Of a DNA stretch of 51,877 nucleotides, positions 33,828-41,553 are shown in pieces. The stretch covers positions 1-51,877 of the forward strand of contig JAJZWS010000004.1 of assembly GCA_021846565.1 (NCBI GenBank), in the 5' to 3' direction. Within the stretch, counting starts at the first letter, position 1, and each line of letters starts with the position of its first letter. The notes under the pieces were generated by a model that saw only the letters and a list, made by a program, of their open reading frames with translations, did not search any database and was not told where the DNA came from. Both the position numbers and the translations under genes were made by a program. This DNA is from Bacillota bacterium (lineage in GTDB: Bacteria > Bacillota > Sulfobacillia > Sulfobacillales > JAIMBI01).

Positions 33828-34301
33828 ATGGCCCAAGACTCTCCGTTTGAGGTGCCGACGCCCCGGGTGGACACGAGCATCTATGCCATGCCCTTCTTTG
33901 CCACGCTGTCGGTCACCGATCGCCAAACGTCCACGCGCTGGTACGTGGACGGCCTCGACTTCGTGGTCCTGGCCCAGCTGCCCGGGTTGACGCATCTGCG
34001 CCGGTGGCGCTACCAGGACGTGCTGCTCATCCCACGCGCGGAGCCCGCACCGCCAGCACCGTCGTGGCGGATTCGCCTCACGTGTTCGGCCGAGGGAACC
34101 GATTTGGATGGCCTGGCCGCACGCGCTCGCCAGCACGGCGGCGGCACGGTGGAGGAACCGGTCATCACGCCGTGGAACACCCGGGACCTCATCACGCGCG
34201 ACCCCGACGGATTCACGCTGGTGTTCACCAGCCTGGCCCCGCCAAACGAGCAGAGCCAAAAGTGGCGTGAACGTCTGGATCAGTGGACGCCGCCGCGGTA
34301 A
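33828..34301 (+). CDS. VOC-superfamily protein (glyoxalase/bleomycin-resistance fold)
   Basis: 157 residues with the beta-alpha-beta-beta-beta layout: FFATLSVTDRQTSTRWYVDGLDFVV, then a strand-rich middle (LRRWRYQDVLLIPR) and the closing EEPVITPWNTRDLITRDPDGFTLVF. The PDG-F-L-F ending is typical of VOC enzymes and resistance proteins, which use His/Glu metal ligands or simply bind drugs. ATG 33828 follows AGGAGG by 9 bases, and the gene starts 5 bases after merR, so they form an operon; a ligand-sequestering role is plausible. Confidence 0.88.
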   Translation: MAQDSPFEVPTPRVDTSIYAMPFFATLSVTDRQTSTRWYVDGLDFVVLAQLPGLTHLRRWRYQDVLLIPRAEPAPPAPSWRIRLTCSAEGTDLDGLAARARQHGGGTVEEPVITPWNTRDLITRDPDGFTLVFTSLAPPNEQSQKWRERLDQWTPPR

Positions 34302-34518
34302 ACCCGCACTGGTCTCTTCCAAGCCCGGCGGCGCATAGCCTTACCATGCTGAACTGGAACCCGCCGCGTGGGGTGGTACTGCGGACCGGCTGCCGGGGGC
34401 CGCCCCAACTGGCGTTGCCTGTGAGCCCCCATCCCCGCTGCCTCCTTCAGGTGGCGGGTCCGTAAGTGCCCTGGCGCGCCACTTGACTGGAGCCGCCCAC
34501 GCGCTTGTCGTATGTCGT

Positions 34519-34771
34519 ATGCATAGACTAACCGTGAGCATCCCAGCACAACTGGCCGAAGCAGTGAAGCGGGACGCGCGGCGCAAACGCCTCCCGGTTT
34601 CGGAGGTCGTCCGCCAGTCGCGGGCGCCGCGCTTCCAGACCAGCAAGAGCCAAGCGCGGACACTCGGCTTTGCCGGCATGGGTCGAAGTTCATTCACCCA
34701 TACCTCGGTTCACGTGGAAGAGCGCTCACCCAAGAGTGGGTTGCCCCGGCCGGCGAGCAGCGGGACCCGTG
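34519..34771 (+). pseudogene. vapB: Broken RHH antitoxin (VapB-like)
   Basis: ATG 34519 opens MHRLTVSIPAQLAEAVKRDARRKRLPVSEVVRQ, a ribbon-helix-helix antitoxin, then LGFAGMGRSSFTHTSVHVEER. The usual C-terminal 'eW...p.' block and stop survive only after a frameshift near 34730, ending in a GTGA-type overlap with the broken toxin. The first 70 residues could still fold and bind DNA. There is no clear Shine-Dalgarno. Confidence 0.7.
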
Positions 34772-35109
34772 ATCTCCGTGGTGGACGCCGCGCCCTGTAC
34801 GCAGCGGCCGATCGCAACGATGCTCACCACCTCCGGTCAGTCGAGGCGCTGGCTTGCCCGGGCGCGTGCTGGTCATCCCCGCGCTGGCACTGGAGGACTT
34901 TGAGGTGGAAGCTCGGCTCCCCAACGAATGGATGCGAATCACCGCCCTGGCCCGACAGTATCAGGACGTTCCCCGGGGGCGGGGTGGACGCCTCGGTGGT
35001 CGCACTTGGGGCGGAGCGCGTGAATACGCCGCCGTTGGCCCAGCTGGACCGACGGCGCCTTCAAGCCGCGCACCCGACGCCTTGTGACGTCTTCAAAATT
35101 GTTCCCTAA
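34769..35109 (+). pseudogene. vapC: Broken PIN-domain toxin (VapC-like)
   Basis: Segments in three frames rebuild a VapC: VISVVDAAP (first Asp), LYAAADRNDAHHLRSVEALA, then PGRVLVIPALALEDFEVEARLPNEWMRI, then GGVDASVVALGAERVNTPPLAQLDRRRLQAAHP (the last Asp residues). At least three frameshifts and an internal deletion (the middle helices are missing) rule out activity. It follows its antitoxin remnant. Confidence 0.85.
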
Positions 35110-35210
35110 CCTGCCCTAAGCTGCCCTAACTTGCCCTGACCATGATGAAGCCAGACTTGACGACCGCCTGCACGGGTCTTCGGGCGCGGGTCATGGCTTG
35201 CCGGCGGCCA

Positions 35211-36176
35211 CTACCGCGCACGCCTCACATGGGGAACATCGTGGCTGATCGGGGTAAAACCCACTCCGTAATACAGGTCGCGGGCCGCAGGATGGGCCGC
35301 CGCCCCCACACAAGCCACCAGCATGGTGTCCGCGCCGGCCTGGCGGGCCTTGTGCATCCCATGCCACAGGAGCACCGTCGCGAGGCCCTGCCGGCGATAG
35401 GCCGGATGTGTCCCCACCGGCTCAAATTCGGCCGTGCGGCTCACGGGATCGAACCAGATGATGGCGGCGGCCGCCAGCGTGGCGTCGGGGGCTTCGACCA
35501 GCACGTGCAGATCGGCGCGATACGGCCAGGTGGCCTGCACGCCGGCCCTGCCCGTCGCCGGGAACGATGAGGGGTGCCAGGCGTCAATGTGCGCGCGGGT
35601 CGCGGCCTCGGGGCCGACGTCCGCCGCGGAACGGAACCGGAAGCCGGCCGGCAGGACGGGGTCCAATAGGCTGGCGAGCGAGCGGCGGTTGCACTGATGC
35701 CAGTCGCCGTCGTCACCGGCCCCCTCCTCATCCAGGGTGTACCCCTGTGCGGGCAGGCGGGCCAGCATGGCGGCGTCCGCATCCTGTGGAATGACGTACC
35801 GATCGAGGCCTGCCGCCTGCTCCGCGTACCAGTCCAGGATTTCGTCCATCCGCTCGGGGTGGTCGGGATGGACCTGCCACGTCAGGTTCGCACTGGGGGA
35901 CGTGCCGACGGATCCGTCGGTTCGCGTCACGGAGAATGGAAGCCGGACCCAGGCCCAGGCGTCCAGACGGTGGGTGCCGTCGCCGCGAGGCCAGAGCCGG
36001 TGATGCCACGTGTGGCCGAGGGTTTTCCGGTCCTTGCCGAAGTTCCAGGCAAGTTCCCCGACCGTGGCGCCGCCCACCAGAATCTCGGGACAGAGGATGG
36101 TGACCTCTTGGGCCAAGCCCTGCATCATCCGCAGCTGAGCGGACCCGCATCCGCTGGAGTGCGCCGCTCGCCTCAA
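35211..36176 (-). CDS. GNAT-family N-acetyltransferase
   Basis: About 321 residues. The C-terminal half is a GNAT domain: FEPVGTHPAYRRQGLATVLLWHGMHKA is motif A with the pyrophosphate loop RRQGLA, followed by DTMLVACVGAAAHPAARDLYYGVGFTP. The N-terminal half (EILVGGATVGELAWNFG onward) looks like a second, divergent GNAT-like unit, as in tandem-GNAT proteins. TTG 36176 follows GGAGG by 7 bases; ATG 36116 (MMQGLAQ) is an alternative start. The acyl acceptor is unknown. Confidence 0.8.
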   Translation of the reverse strand: MRRAAHSSGCGSAQLRMMQGLAQEVTILCPEILVGGATVGELAWNFGKDRKTLGHTWHHRLWPRGDGTHRLDAWAWVRLPFSVTRTDGSVGTSPSANLTWQVHPDHPERMDEILDWYAEQAAGLDRYVIPQDADAAMLARLPAQGYTLDEEGAGDDGDWHQCNRRSLASLLDPVLPAGFRFRSAADVGPEAATRAHIDAWHPSSFPATGRAGVQATWPYRADLHVLVEAPDATLAAAAIIWFDPVSRTAEFEPVGTHPAYRRQGLATVLLWHGMHKARQAGADTMLVACVGAAAHPAARDLYYGVGFTPISHDVPHVRRAR

Positions 36177-36286
36177 TGGGTCGCCTCCCTGCTTGATGAT
36201 GACGGGACAACGCGGACCTATGGCTGACCTTCCCCCAACAGCGGCGGCACGGAAGTTTCGTTCTGGACACGGTGGACGTCGTCCCC

Positions 36287-36874
36287 TCACTGTAGCGACG
36301 CGCTTTGGCTCACGGCACCCAGTGCGTTCCAGTCTGTCGCCCACACTGTGCTGCCGTTGGCGGCCAGCAGGAAGCTGAACACCGCCCGATGAGACGACGG
36401 GTTCATTTTGACGCCGTAGATGGCACTGTTGCTGGAGACCGCGAGCTGGCCGCTGGTGAGGCTTGAGGCACCAGGCAGGCTTCCCAGCGAAATCTCTCCC
36501 GCCTTCAGGAGGCGGTGCACCTGCACGGTCATCACCACGGACACGAGAAACCGATTCTCGGAAGATCGACTGACGTGCACCTGGCCCGGAAAGTGGGCCA
36601 GACGGCACGTGGGCTGACCGGTGGCCGTGCACATCGCCGTACCCAGGTTGTTGGCATCCTGATCCGGCACAAAGTGCAACAGCACTTCGGCGGCAGTGCT
36701 GGCCGTCACCTGCTGGCTATAGCCGGACGAGCTGAATACCGGCGCCGGGTGGACACTGTTGCCGGACAGGTGGCTGGCGGCGCTGTCCAACACGTAGAGC
36801 GCGGCCGCTCCCACCAGGGCGATCCCGGCCACCAGCCCCACCACGGTCATCCGATGCCCCAGACCTCCTGCCAT
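36287..36874 (-). CDS. Membrane-anchored extracytoplasmic protein, function unknown
   Basis: 195 residues. One hydrophobic helix (about 9-28, MTVVGLVAGIALVGAAALYVL) follows a short N-terminus, then an apparently external domain rich in Ser, Thr and Val with two cysteines (MCTATGQPTC) that could form a disulfide. The domain has alternating strands (FLVSVVMTVQVHRLL, HRAVFSFLLAANG) suggestive of a small beta domain. ATG 36874 follows GGGAG by 9 bases. It starts 20 bases after pcp on the same strand. No family recognised. Confidence 0.65.
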   Translation of the reverse strand: MAGGLGHRMTVVGLVAGIALVGAAALYVLDSAASHLSGNSVHPAPVFSSSGYSQQVTASTAAEVLLHFVPDQDANNLGTAMCTATGQPTCRLAHFPGQVHVSRSSENRFLVSVVMTVQVHRLLKAGEISLGSLPGASSLTSGQLAVSSNSAIYGVKMNPSSHRAVFSFLLAANGSTVWATDWNALGAVSQSASLQ

Positions 36875-36893
36875 GCCGTTTGGCTCCCTTCGC

Positions 36894-37493
36894 CTACGCG
36901 GGGTCGGCCGCGACCGCCACCGCGAGCGCCAGCGCTTGGCGCAAGAGCGCGTACGGCCAGGCGGGCCCCCCACCCTGCACCTGTTCCACCATCGCGGGTA
37001 CGTGAATAAATCCCGTACGCGGCACCCCCAGCTGCTGCGCTGCATGGCGGGCCACGTAGAAACTGCGGTTGCAGAGGTACGTGCCAGCCGAATTGGACAC
37101 ATAGCCCGGAACATCCGCCGCCCGCCAGGCCGCCACGATACGGGCCACCGGCAGCGTGGACCAGTACCCCACCGGCCCGTCCGCGATGATGGGCTCGTCG
37201 CGATGCTCCACGCCGTCCACGTCACCGATGCCATAGTCAGCCACATTGATAGCTACGCGCTCCACGGCGACGGCGTGGCGGCCTCCCGCGAGTCCCACTC
37301 CAATCCACACGTCCGGCCCCCACTCGGCCATGAAGCCCGGCACTTTAGCGACCTCGGCGTCCGCGGTGCGCAACACCAACGGTACCACGTCCACGCCGGA
37401 TGGGGGCGACTCGGCCAAGTCCCGCACCAGACGCTCCGACGGATTCACCTGAAATCGGCCAAACGGCCCAAACCCCTGCAGCACCACGCGCAT
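36894..37493 (-). CDS. pcp: Pyrrolidone-carboxylate peptidase (C15)
   Basis: 199 residues, matching the family's size. LQGFGPFGRFQVNPSE is the N-terminal signature; the catalytic residues fall as Glu78 (AVERVAIN), Cys141 (GTYLCN) and His164 (GFIHVP), the same order and spacing as canonical Pcp (Glu81/Cys144/His168). It removes N-terminal pyroglutamate from peptides in the cytoplasm. It is upstream of, and probably cotranscribed with, the membrane-anchored protein gene. Confidence 0.93.
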   Translation of the reverse strand: MRVVLQGFGPFGRFQVNPSERLVRDLAESPPSGVDVVPLVLRTADAEVAKVPGFMAEWGPDVWIGVGLAGGRHAVAVERVAINVADYGIGDVDGVEHRDEPIIADGPVGYWSTLPVARIVAAWRAADVPGYVSNSAGTYLCNRSFYVARHAAQQLGVPRTGFIHVPAMVEQVQGGGPAWPYALLRQALALAVAVAADPA

Positions 37494-37679
37494 GGCCGCC
37501 CCCCTTTTTCACAGTGCGCTATGTTCTTGACCGCGCGCCCAATCCCTTGTGGGATTCTTCGCATCGAATCCCACCCTGCCGCCCTGAGGCGGCGGCGCAC
37601 CCCTTTGTGCATCCTATCGTAGTGGTAGGAAACGAGGAGGTTTCGCAGACCCCGGGTTAAGCCCGAAGGACCCGGTCGG

Positions 37680-38530
37680 GTGCTCCGTCCCCACCTGGTG
37701 CCCGAACCCGACCGCTCCGCGGTGCTTGCCGACGCGCGGCGGATGCCCGCCCTGCCCCTCACCAGCCGGGACGCCTCCAACCTCTTGATGCTGGGCATGG
37801 GGCCTACACGCCTCGCGTGGGCTCCCGAGCGTCCCGAGACTAGCAAGCCCCTGTCTCATCAACGTCTCGGCCACGCGGGCCCTAGCCGACCGGCTGCGAC
37901 TGAGATCCGACGTCGCTCTCATGTGGCGGCCTACCCCGGACCGTGCTGCATCTGGCGGAGAAGTGTGCATCGACGCGCTGTCCGAGTGCCAGCAGGTGTT
38001 TGGCACCACGGAGCCGGCCACCCCCGGCGCCAGTTCACGGAGCCGGGATGGAGCCGGGTGGCCGCGCCGCAAACCCGCAACTCGCTGCATACTCGCACAA
38101 TTTTCTCGCCAAAATCGCGCTGGAAGTTTGCGGTGGCTTGTTCGTTCCCCAGGTGCTGGACCAGCTGAAACCCCGTCACCTTCCCGCCGAGATCCGAGTG
38201 CAGGCCGTCGACCGGCCGGCGGCGCACGACTGTGTGCCGGGCAGCGTCCTGCAGGCCGGCTGTCCCCTGGAGATGCCTACGGGAAGCCTCGCTGCATGCC
38301 GTGACACGCCAGACCCTTGACGTGAGCCACCGGCTGGCGGGCCGGGACCACGCGGGAATGGGTGGGGACTACGGCCCCGATGCCCGGACACGGACCGCGT
38401 GCTGATCCCCGGGACGCGCCTCAGGGAGCTGTTGGCCACGGGCCAGCCGGTGCCCGACCACTTCACCCGCCCCGAAGGGTTGGAGGTCCTGTCCCGGTAC
38501 TACGCGGCCGAGACCTCCGGGGGCGCGTGA
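37680..38530 (+). pseudogene. sat: Decayed ATP sulfurylase (sulfate adenylyltransferase)
   Basis: Pieces in several frames rebuild Sat in order. N-terminus: LVPEPDRSAVLADARRMPAL and LTSRDASNLLMLGMG. Middle: SATRALADRLRLRSDVAL, then ECQQVFGTTEPATPGA. Active-site region: VAAPQTRNSLH (from the QTRNPxH motif), then NFLAKIALEVCGGLF and LKPRHLPAEIRV. Late region: AGRDHAGMGGDYGP (from GRDHAGVG..YGP), a deletion of about 50 residues, and IPGTRLRELLATGQPVPDHF, TRPEGLEVLSRYY before TGA 38530. GAGGAGG at about 37637 may be its old ribosome site. Many shifts, deletions and motif changes make it dead. Confidence 0.88.
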
Positions 38531-38544
38531 CGGGGCGCCTCGTC

Positions 38545-39186
38545 TCAGGGCGCCGCCCGGGCGGCGCCCTCTACGCCCAAGCGAGGGCACCATGCGGACA
38601 GCACGCACTGGCCGCAGGCGGGACGCCGGGCGTGGCAGACTTGGCGGCCGTGGCCAATCAGCCAGTGGTGCGCGGGGGCCCACTGCCGCCGCGGGATCAG
38701 GCGACACAAATCGTCGGCCGTGTGGTCCGCGTCTTTGGCGGCGGACCACCCCAACCGATGCGCCACACGAAACACGTGCGTATCCACGGCCAGGGCCGGA
38801 ACGCCGTACGCATTGGCCAGCACGACGCTGGCGGTTTTCCGCCCCACCCCCGGCAGCGCTTCCAGCTCCTCGCGACGGATGGTGGCGGGCAGCTCCGCTC
38901 CCCATTTCTCCATGACCACCCGACTGGTCGCGGCCAGATGCCTCGCCTTGGCATGGTACAGCCCACAGTCAAAGATGCGCGCCTCGATCGCCTCCACCGA
39001 TAACTGGGCCATGGCCGCGGCATCGGGGCACTCGGGAAACAGCCGGGCGGTGATAAGGTTCACGCGCGCGTCCGTGCACTGCGCCGACAGCACCGTGGCC
39101 ACCAAAAGCTGCCACGGGGTGGAAAACACCAATGCCGTCGCTGCGGCGGGATAGGCGTCGGCCAGCGCCGCCAGCACGGCCCGCAC
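38545..39186 (-). CDS. nth: Endonuclease III
   Basis: 213 residues. STPWQLLVATVLSAQCTDARVN, the helix-hairpin-helix LPGVGRKTASVVLANA with the catalytic Lys, VDTHVFRVAHRLG with the catalytic Asp, and the C-x6-C-x2-C-x5-C iron-sulfur loop (CHARRPACGQCVLSAWC) are intact. It removes oxidised pyrimidines from DNA and cleaves abasic sites. GTG 39186 gives the usual N-terminus just before VLAALADAYP; no strong ribosome site is visible and starts up to about 40 bases further upstream are possible. Third gene of pepQ-bcp-nth. Confidence 0.92.
   Translation of the reverse strand: MRAVLAALADAYPAAATALVFSTPWQLLVATVLSAQCTDARVNLITARLFPECPDAAAMAQLSVEAIEARIFDCGLYHAKARHLAATSRVVMEKWGAELPATIRREELEALPGVGRKTASVVLANAYGVPALAVDTHVFRVAHRLGWSAAKDADHTADDLCRLIPRRQWAPAHHWLIGHGRQVCHARRPACGQCVLSAWCPRLGVEGAARAAP
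38547..38570. repeat. 24-bp perfect palindrome at the nth stop codon
   Basis: AGGGCGCCGCCC and its exact complement abut with no loop, spanning the last codons and first stop base of nth. It is 17 bases from the end of the dead sat frame. It may form a hairpin on the nth transcript, but has no T-run. Confidence 0.7.
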
Positions 39187-39208
39187 GTGCCGCGGGCGGG
39201 CCGGTGCC

Positions 39209-39718
39209 CTAGAGGCGCTGGACAACCGACAGCACCTCGTCCGCGTGGCCCGCCACCCGCACGCGCCGCCAACTCGCGCGGACCACCCCCTCGCCGTCCA
39301 CCACGAACGTCGCCCGCTCCACCGATCGCTGGGGCACCCCACGCGCCAGCTTCATCACCGAAACACCAAACGCCTCCGCCACCGTACCCTCTGGGTCGGT
39401 GGCGAGGTAGAACGGCAACTGATACCGGGCCGAGAAGCGGGCGTGGCGGTCGGGGGCGTCCGGACTCACCGCCATCACGACCGCGCCCGCCTGGCGAAAC
39501 GCCTCATAGCGGTCCCGAAAGTCACACGCTTCCGTGGTACAGCCGGGCGTCATCGCGCGGGGAAAGAAGTACACAACCACCGTGTGGCCGACAAACGACG
39601 ACAGCAACAACTGCCCTTGCTCTGTGTCAAACACCACGCGGGGGGCCTGGGCGCCCACCGCGAGCGCGCCGGCCCCTTCGCCCGGAACCCCACGCGGGTG
39701 GCGGAGGCTCTCACTCAT
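39209..39718 (-). CDS. bcp: Thioredoxin-dependent peroxiredoxin (BCP/PrxQ)
   Basis: 169 residues. FFPRAMTPGCTTEACDFRD holds the peroxidatic Cys and a second Cys five residues later, the alpha-type BCP/PrxQ pattern. VSPDAPDRHARFSARYQLPF and ERATFVVDGEGVV follow the family. It reduces hydroperoxides using thioredoxin. ATG 39718 overlaps the pepQ stop by 4 bases and its end is 22 bases from nth, so protein repair, peroxide removal and DNA repair share one transcript. Confidence 0.93.
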   Translation of the reverse strand: MSESLRHPRGVPGEGAGALAVGAQAPRVVFDTEQGQLLLSSFVGHTVVVYFFPRAMTPGCTTEACDFRDRYEAFRQAGAVVMAVSPDAPDRHARFSARYQLPFYLATDPEGTVAEAFGVSVMKLARGVPQRSVERATFVVDGEGVVRASWRRVRVAGHADEVLSVVQRL

Positions 39719-40821
39719 CCCGCCACCACCCGGGGCTGCTGGGAGAGGTGCGACAAAATCTCCGGCCCGTCGGCGTGCATCACCGCCACATCCTCGATGC
39801 GCACCCCGAAGCGGCCGGGCAGGTAGACTCCGGGCTCGATGGAAAACGCCATGCCAGGCGCGAGCGGCGTCTCGTCCCCCGCCATCATCGAGGGAGGCTC
39901 GTGGGTGGAAACCCCGATGCCGTGGCCCGTACGATGAACAAAATACGGGCCGTAGCCCGCCGCTTCGATGACGGCCCGGGCTGCCCGGTCGACCGCCGAA
40001 CACGGGGCCCCAATCTGCGCGGCCCGTTCCCCCGCCATCCGCGCCTGGTACACGATCTCGTGCACCTTCAGAAACTCGTCATCCGGGGTGCCCACATACG
40101 CCATGCGCGTCATGTCCGACGCATAGCCGGCCCCGCGGCAGCCAATGTCCAACGTAATCGGGCCGTCCCCGATGCGGGCATTGCCGGGATGGTGGTGGGG
40201 CTCGGCCGCTCCGGCCCCGTAGGCGGCCATCATGAAGGACGCCTGGTCCGCGCCGGCTTCCACAAAGGCGCCGCGAATAGCGTCGCTCAGCTCGGTTTCC
40301 GTCATGCCGCGGCGAATCGCCCGAAAGCCCGCCTCCATCGCCTGATCCGCGAGACCGGCGGATATCCTGAGTCGGCGGATCTCGTCCTCGTCCTTGATGA
40401 GGCGGAGGCCCCGCATGACGCGACTGGCCAACTCTACCCGCTCGGGCTGCAGTACGTCGGCGAGGCGGCGCGCATGGTCGTAGCGGGCATCGTCCGACAC
40501 CAGCACGACACCGGCCGTCTCGCTCCCGGTGGCCACACCGAACGCGTGGCGGAGCGCCGCTTGGGGCCCCTGGTCATCCGCCCAGTCCAGCACCTCGACA
40601 GCCGCGGCCGCGAGCCGGGTCCTGGCCTCGGTGGCGTTCACACCCGGCACCACCAGCGCCGCCCCCGCCTCCCCCACGATCAAGAAGTCGAGACGTTCGT
40701 CATACGGGGGGCTGAATCCCACGGCGTACCGCGTGTCGTCTCCGGGGCAGAGACACACGGCGGCAAAGCCGTCGGCCGCCAAGGCCCGGCGAATCCGATC
40801 CAACCGATTGGTACCGTCCAA
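39715..40821 (-). CDS. pepQ: M24 Xaa-Pro aminopeptidase/dipeptidase
   Basis: 368 residues: a creatinase-like N-terminal domain, then the pita-bread M24 domain with five metal ligands (Asp in ITLDIGC, Asp in YASDMTRMAY, His in HRTGHGIG, Glu in FSIEPGVY, Glu in RIEDVAVM). It hydrolyses X-Pro bonds in the cytoplasm. TTG 40821 is chosen because GGGGAGGG lies 7 bases upstream. The ATG at 40842 sits against a TATAAT promoter box and cannot easily be a start. Distinguishing PepP from PepQ by eye is not possible. Confidence 0.88.
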   Translation of the reverse strand: MDGTNRLDRIRRALAADGFAAVCLCPGDDTRYAVGFSPPYDERLDFLIVGEAGAALVVPGVNATEARTRLAAAAVEVLDWADDQGPQAALRHAFGVATGSETAGVVLVSDDARYDHARRLADVLQPERVELASRVMRGLRLIKDEDEIRRLRISAGLADQAMEAGFRAIRRGMTETELSDAIRGAFVEAGADQASFMMAAYGAGAAEPHHHPGNARIGDGPITLDIGCRGAGYASDMTRMAYVGTPDDEFLKVHEIVYQARMAGERAAQIGAPCSAVDRAARAVIEAAGYGPYFVHRTGHGIGVSTHEPPSMMAGDETPLAPGMAFSIEPGVYLPGRFGVRIEDVAVMHADGPEILSHLSQQPRVVAG

Positions 40822-40840
40822 CTGCAATCCCTCCCCGGCC

Positions 40841-40846
40841 ATTATA
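40841..40846 (-). promoter_or_regulatory. Consensus -10 box for pepQ-bcp-nth
   Basis: A perfect TATAAT on the minus strand, about 20 bases before the TTG start. It has no good -35 at 17 bases. Transcription from it would begin close to the GGGGAGGG ribosome site. Confidence 0.6.
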
Positions 40847-40856
40847 GCCAGTCAAG

Positions 40857-41381
40857 TCACGGCGCCCTTTGCACCAACTCCGCCACCTGGTGGAGCACGG
40901 CGAGCCGCGTCGCGTAGGGTACGGTCGACCGGCGGCTGGGGTTCGGGGCCACCACGTCCCATACTCCCTCGACGACCCCGTGGGGCTGGCGGCCCCAGGC
41001 GACAGGGTCCCGTGGCCGACGGAGGGCGTAGCCGCGATAGACGTCCTTGCCCAGGCAGCACACCACCCGCGGGCGAATCTGCCACACCTTTTGCCGCAGG
41101 CGCCATCCGCCCTCTCGCTGTTCTTCCTGGGACAAGTCCTGACTCGAGGGCGTCATGCGGTCCACCAGGTTGCACACTCCGAGCCCCCAGACCGGAAGCT
41201 CGTGGTCATCCTGCCAGGTGAGCCGCCGGCCGGTCAGCCCCGACTCGTAGAGCAGGGGCCAAAAGTCATTGCCCGGCCCCGCAAAGTGATGCCCGCGCTC
41301 CCAGGAATAGCGCCCCGGATTGTAGCCAACCAGCAGCACCAAGAGCTCCGGTGCCAAAATATCGCGCAGCGGCGGGTTCAT
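40857..41381 (-). CDS. mug: MUG/TDG-type uracil-DNA glycosylase
   Basis: 174 residues. VLLVGYNPGRYSWERGHHFAGPGNDFWPLLYESGLT is the MUG/TDG motif 1 with the catalytic Asn in NPG; GVCNLVDRMTPSSQDLS and CCLGKDVYRGYAL follow; motif 2 reads APNPSRRS, where E. coli MUG has NPSGLN. It excises uracil or ethenocytosine from mismatches. ATG 41381 follows AAAGGGG. It is upstream of pepQ on the same strand with a separate promoter between them. Confidence 0.85.
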   Translation of the reverse strand: MNPPLRDILAPELLVLLVGYNPGRYSWERGHHFAGPGNDFWPLLYESGLTGRRLTWQDDHELPVWGLGVCNLVDRMTPSSQDLSQEEQREGGWRLRQKVWQIRPRVVCCLGKDVYRGYALRRPRDPVAWGRQPHGVVEGVWDVVAPNPSRRSTVPYATRLAVLHQVAELVQRAP

Positions 41382-41553
41382 GGCGTGCCCCTTTCGTCCT
41401 CTCCCCGGATTATGGCGCGCTCGGTCCCCCGATCATAGGTTGGGGCTGGCGTCATAGGTTTCTTATGGCGTCACCAGCGCCACGCGGCTGGACGGCCCGC
41501 TGGCGCCGCCCCCGTCAGACGACGGCTGGCGTGCACGCGCGGAAAGGCAAGCC

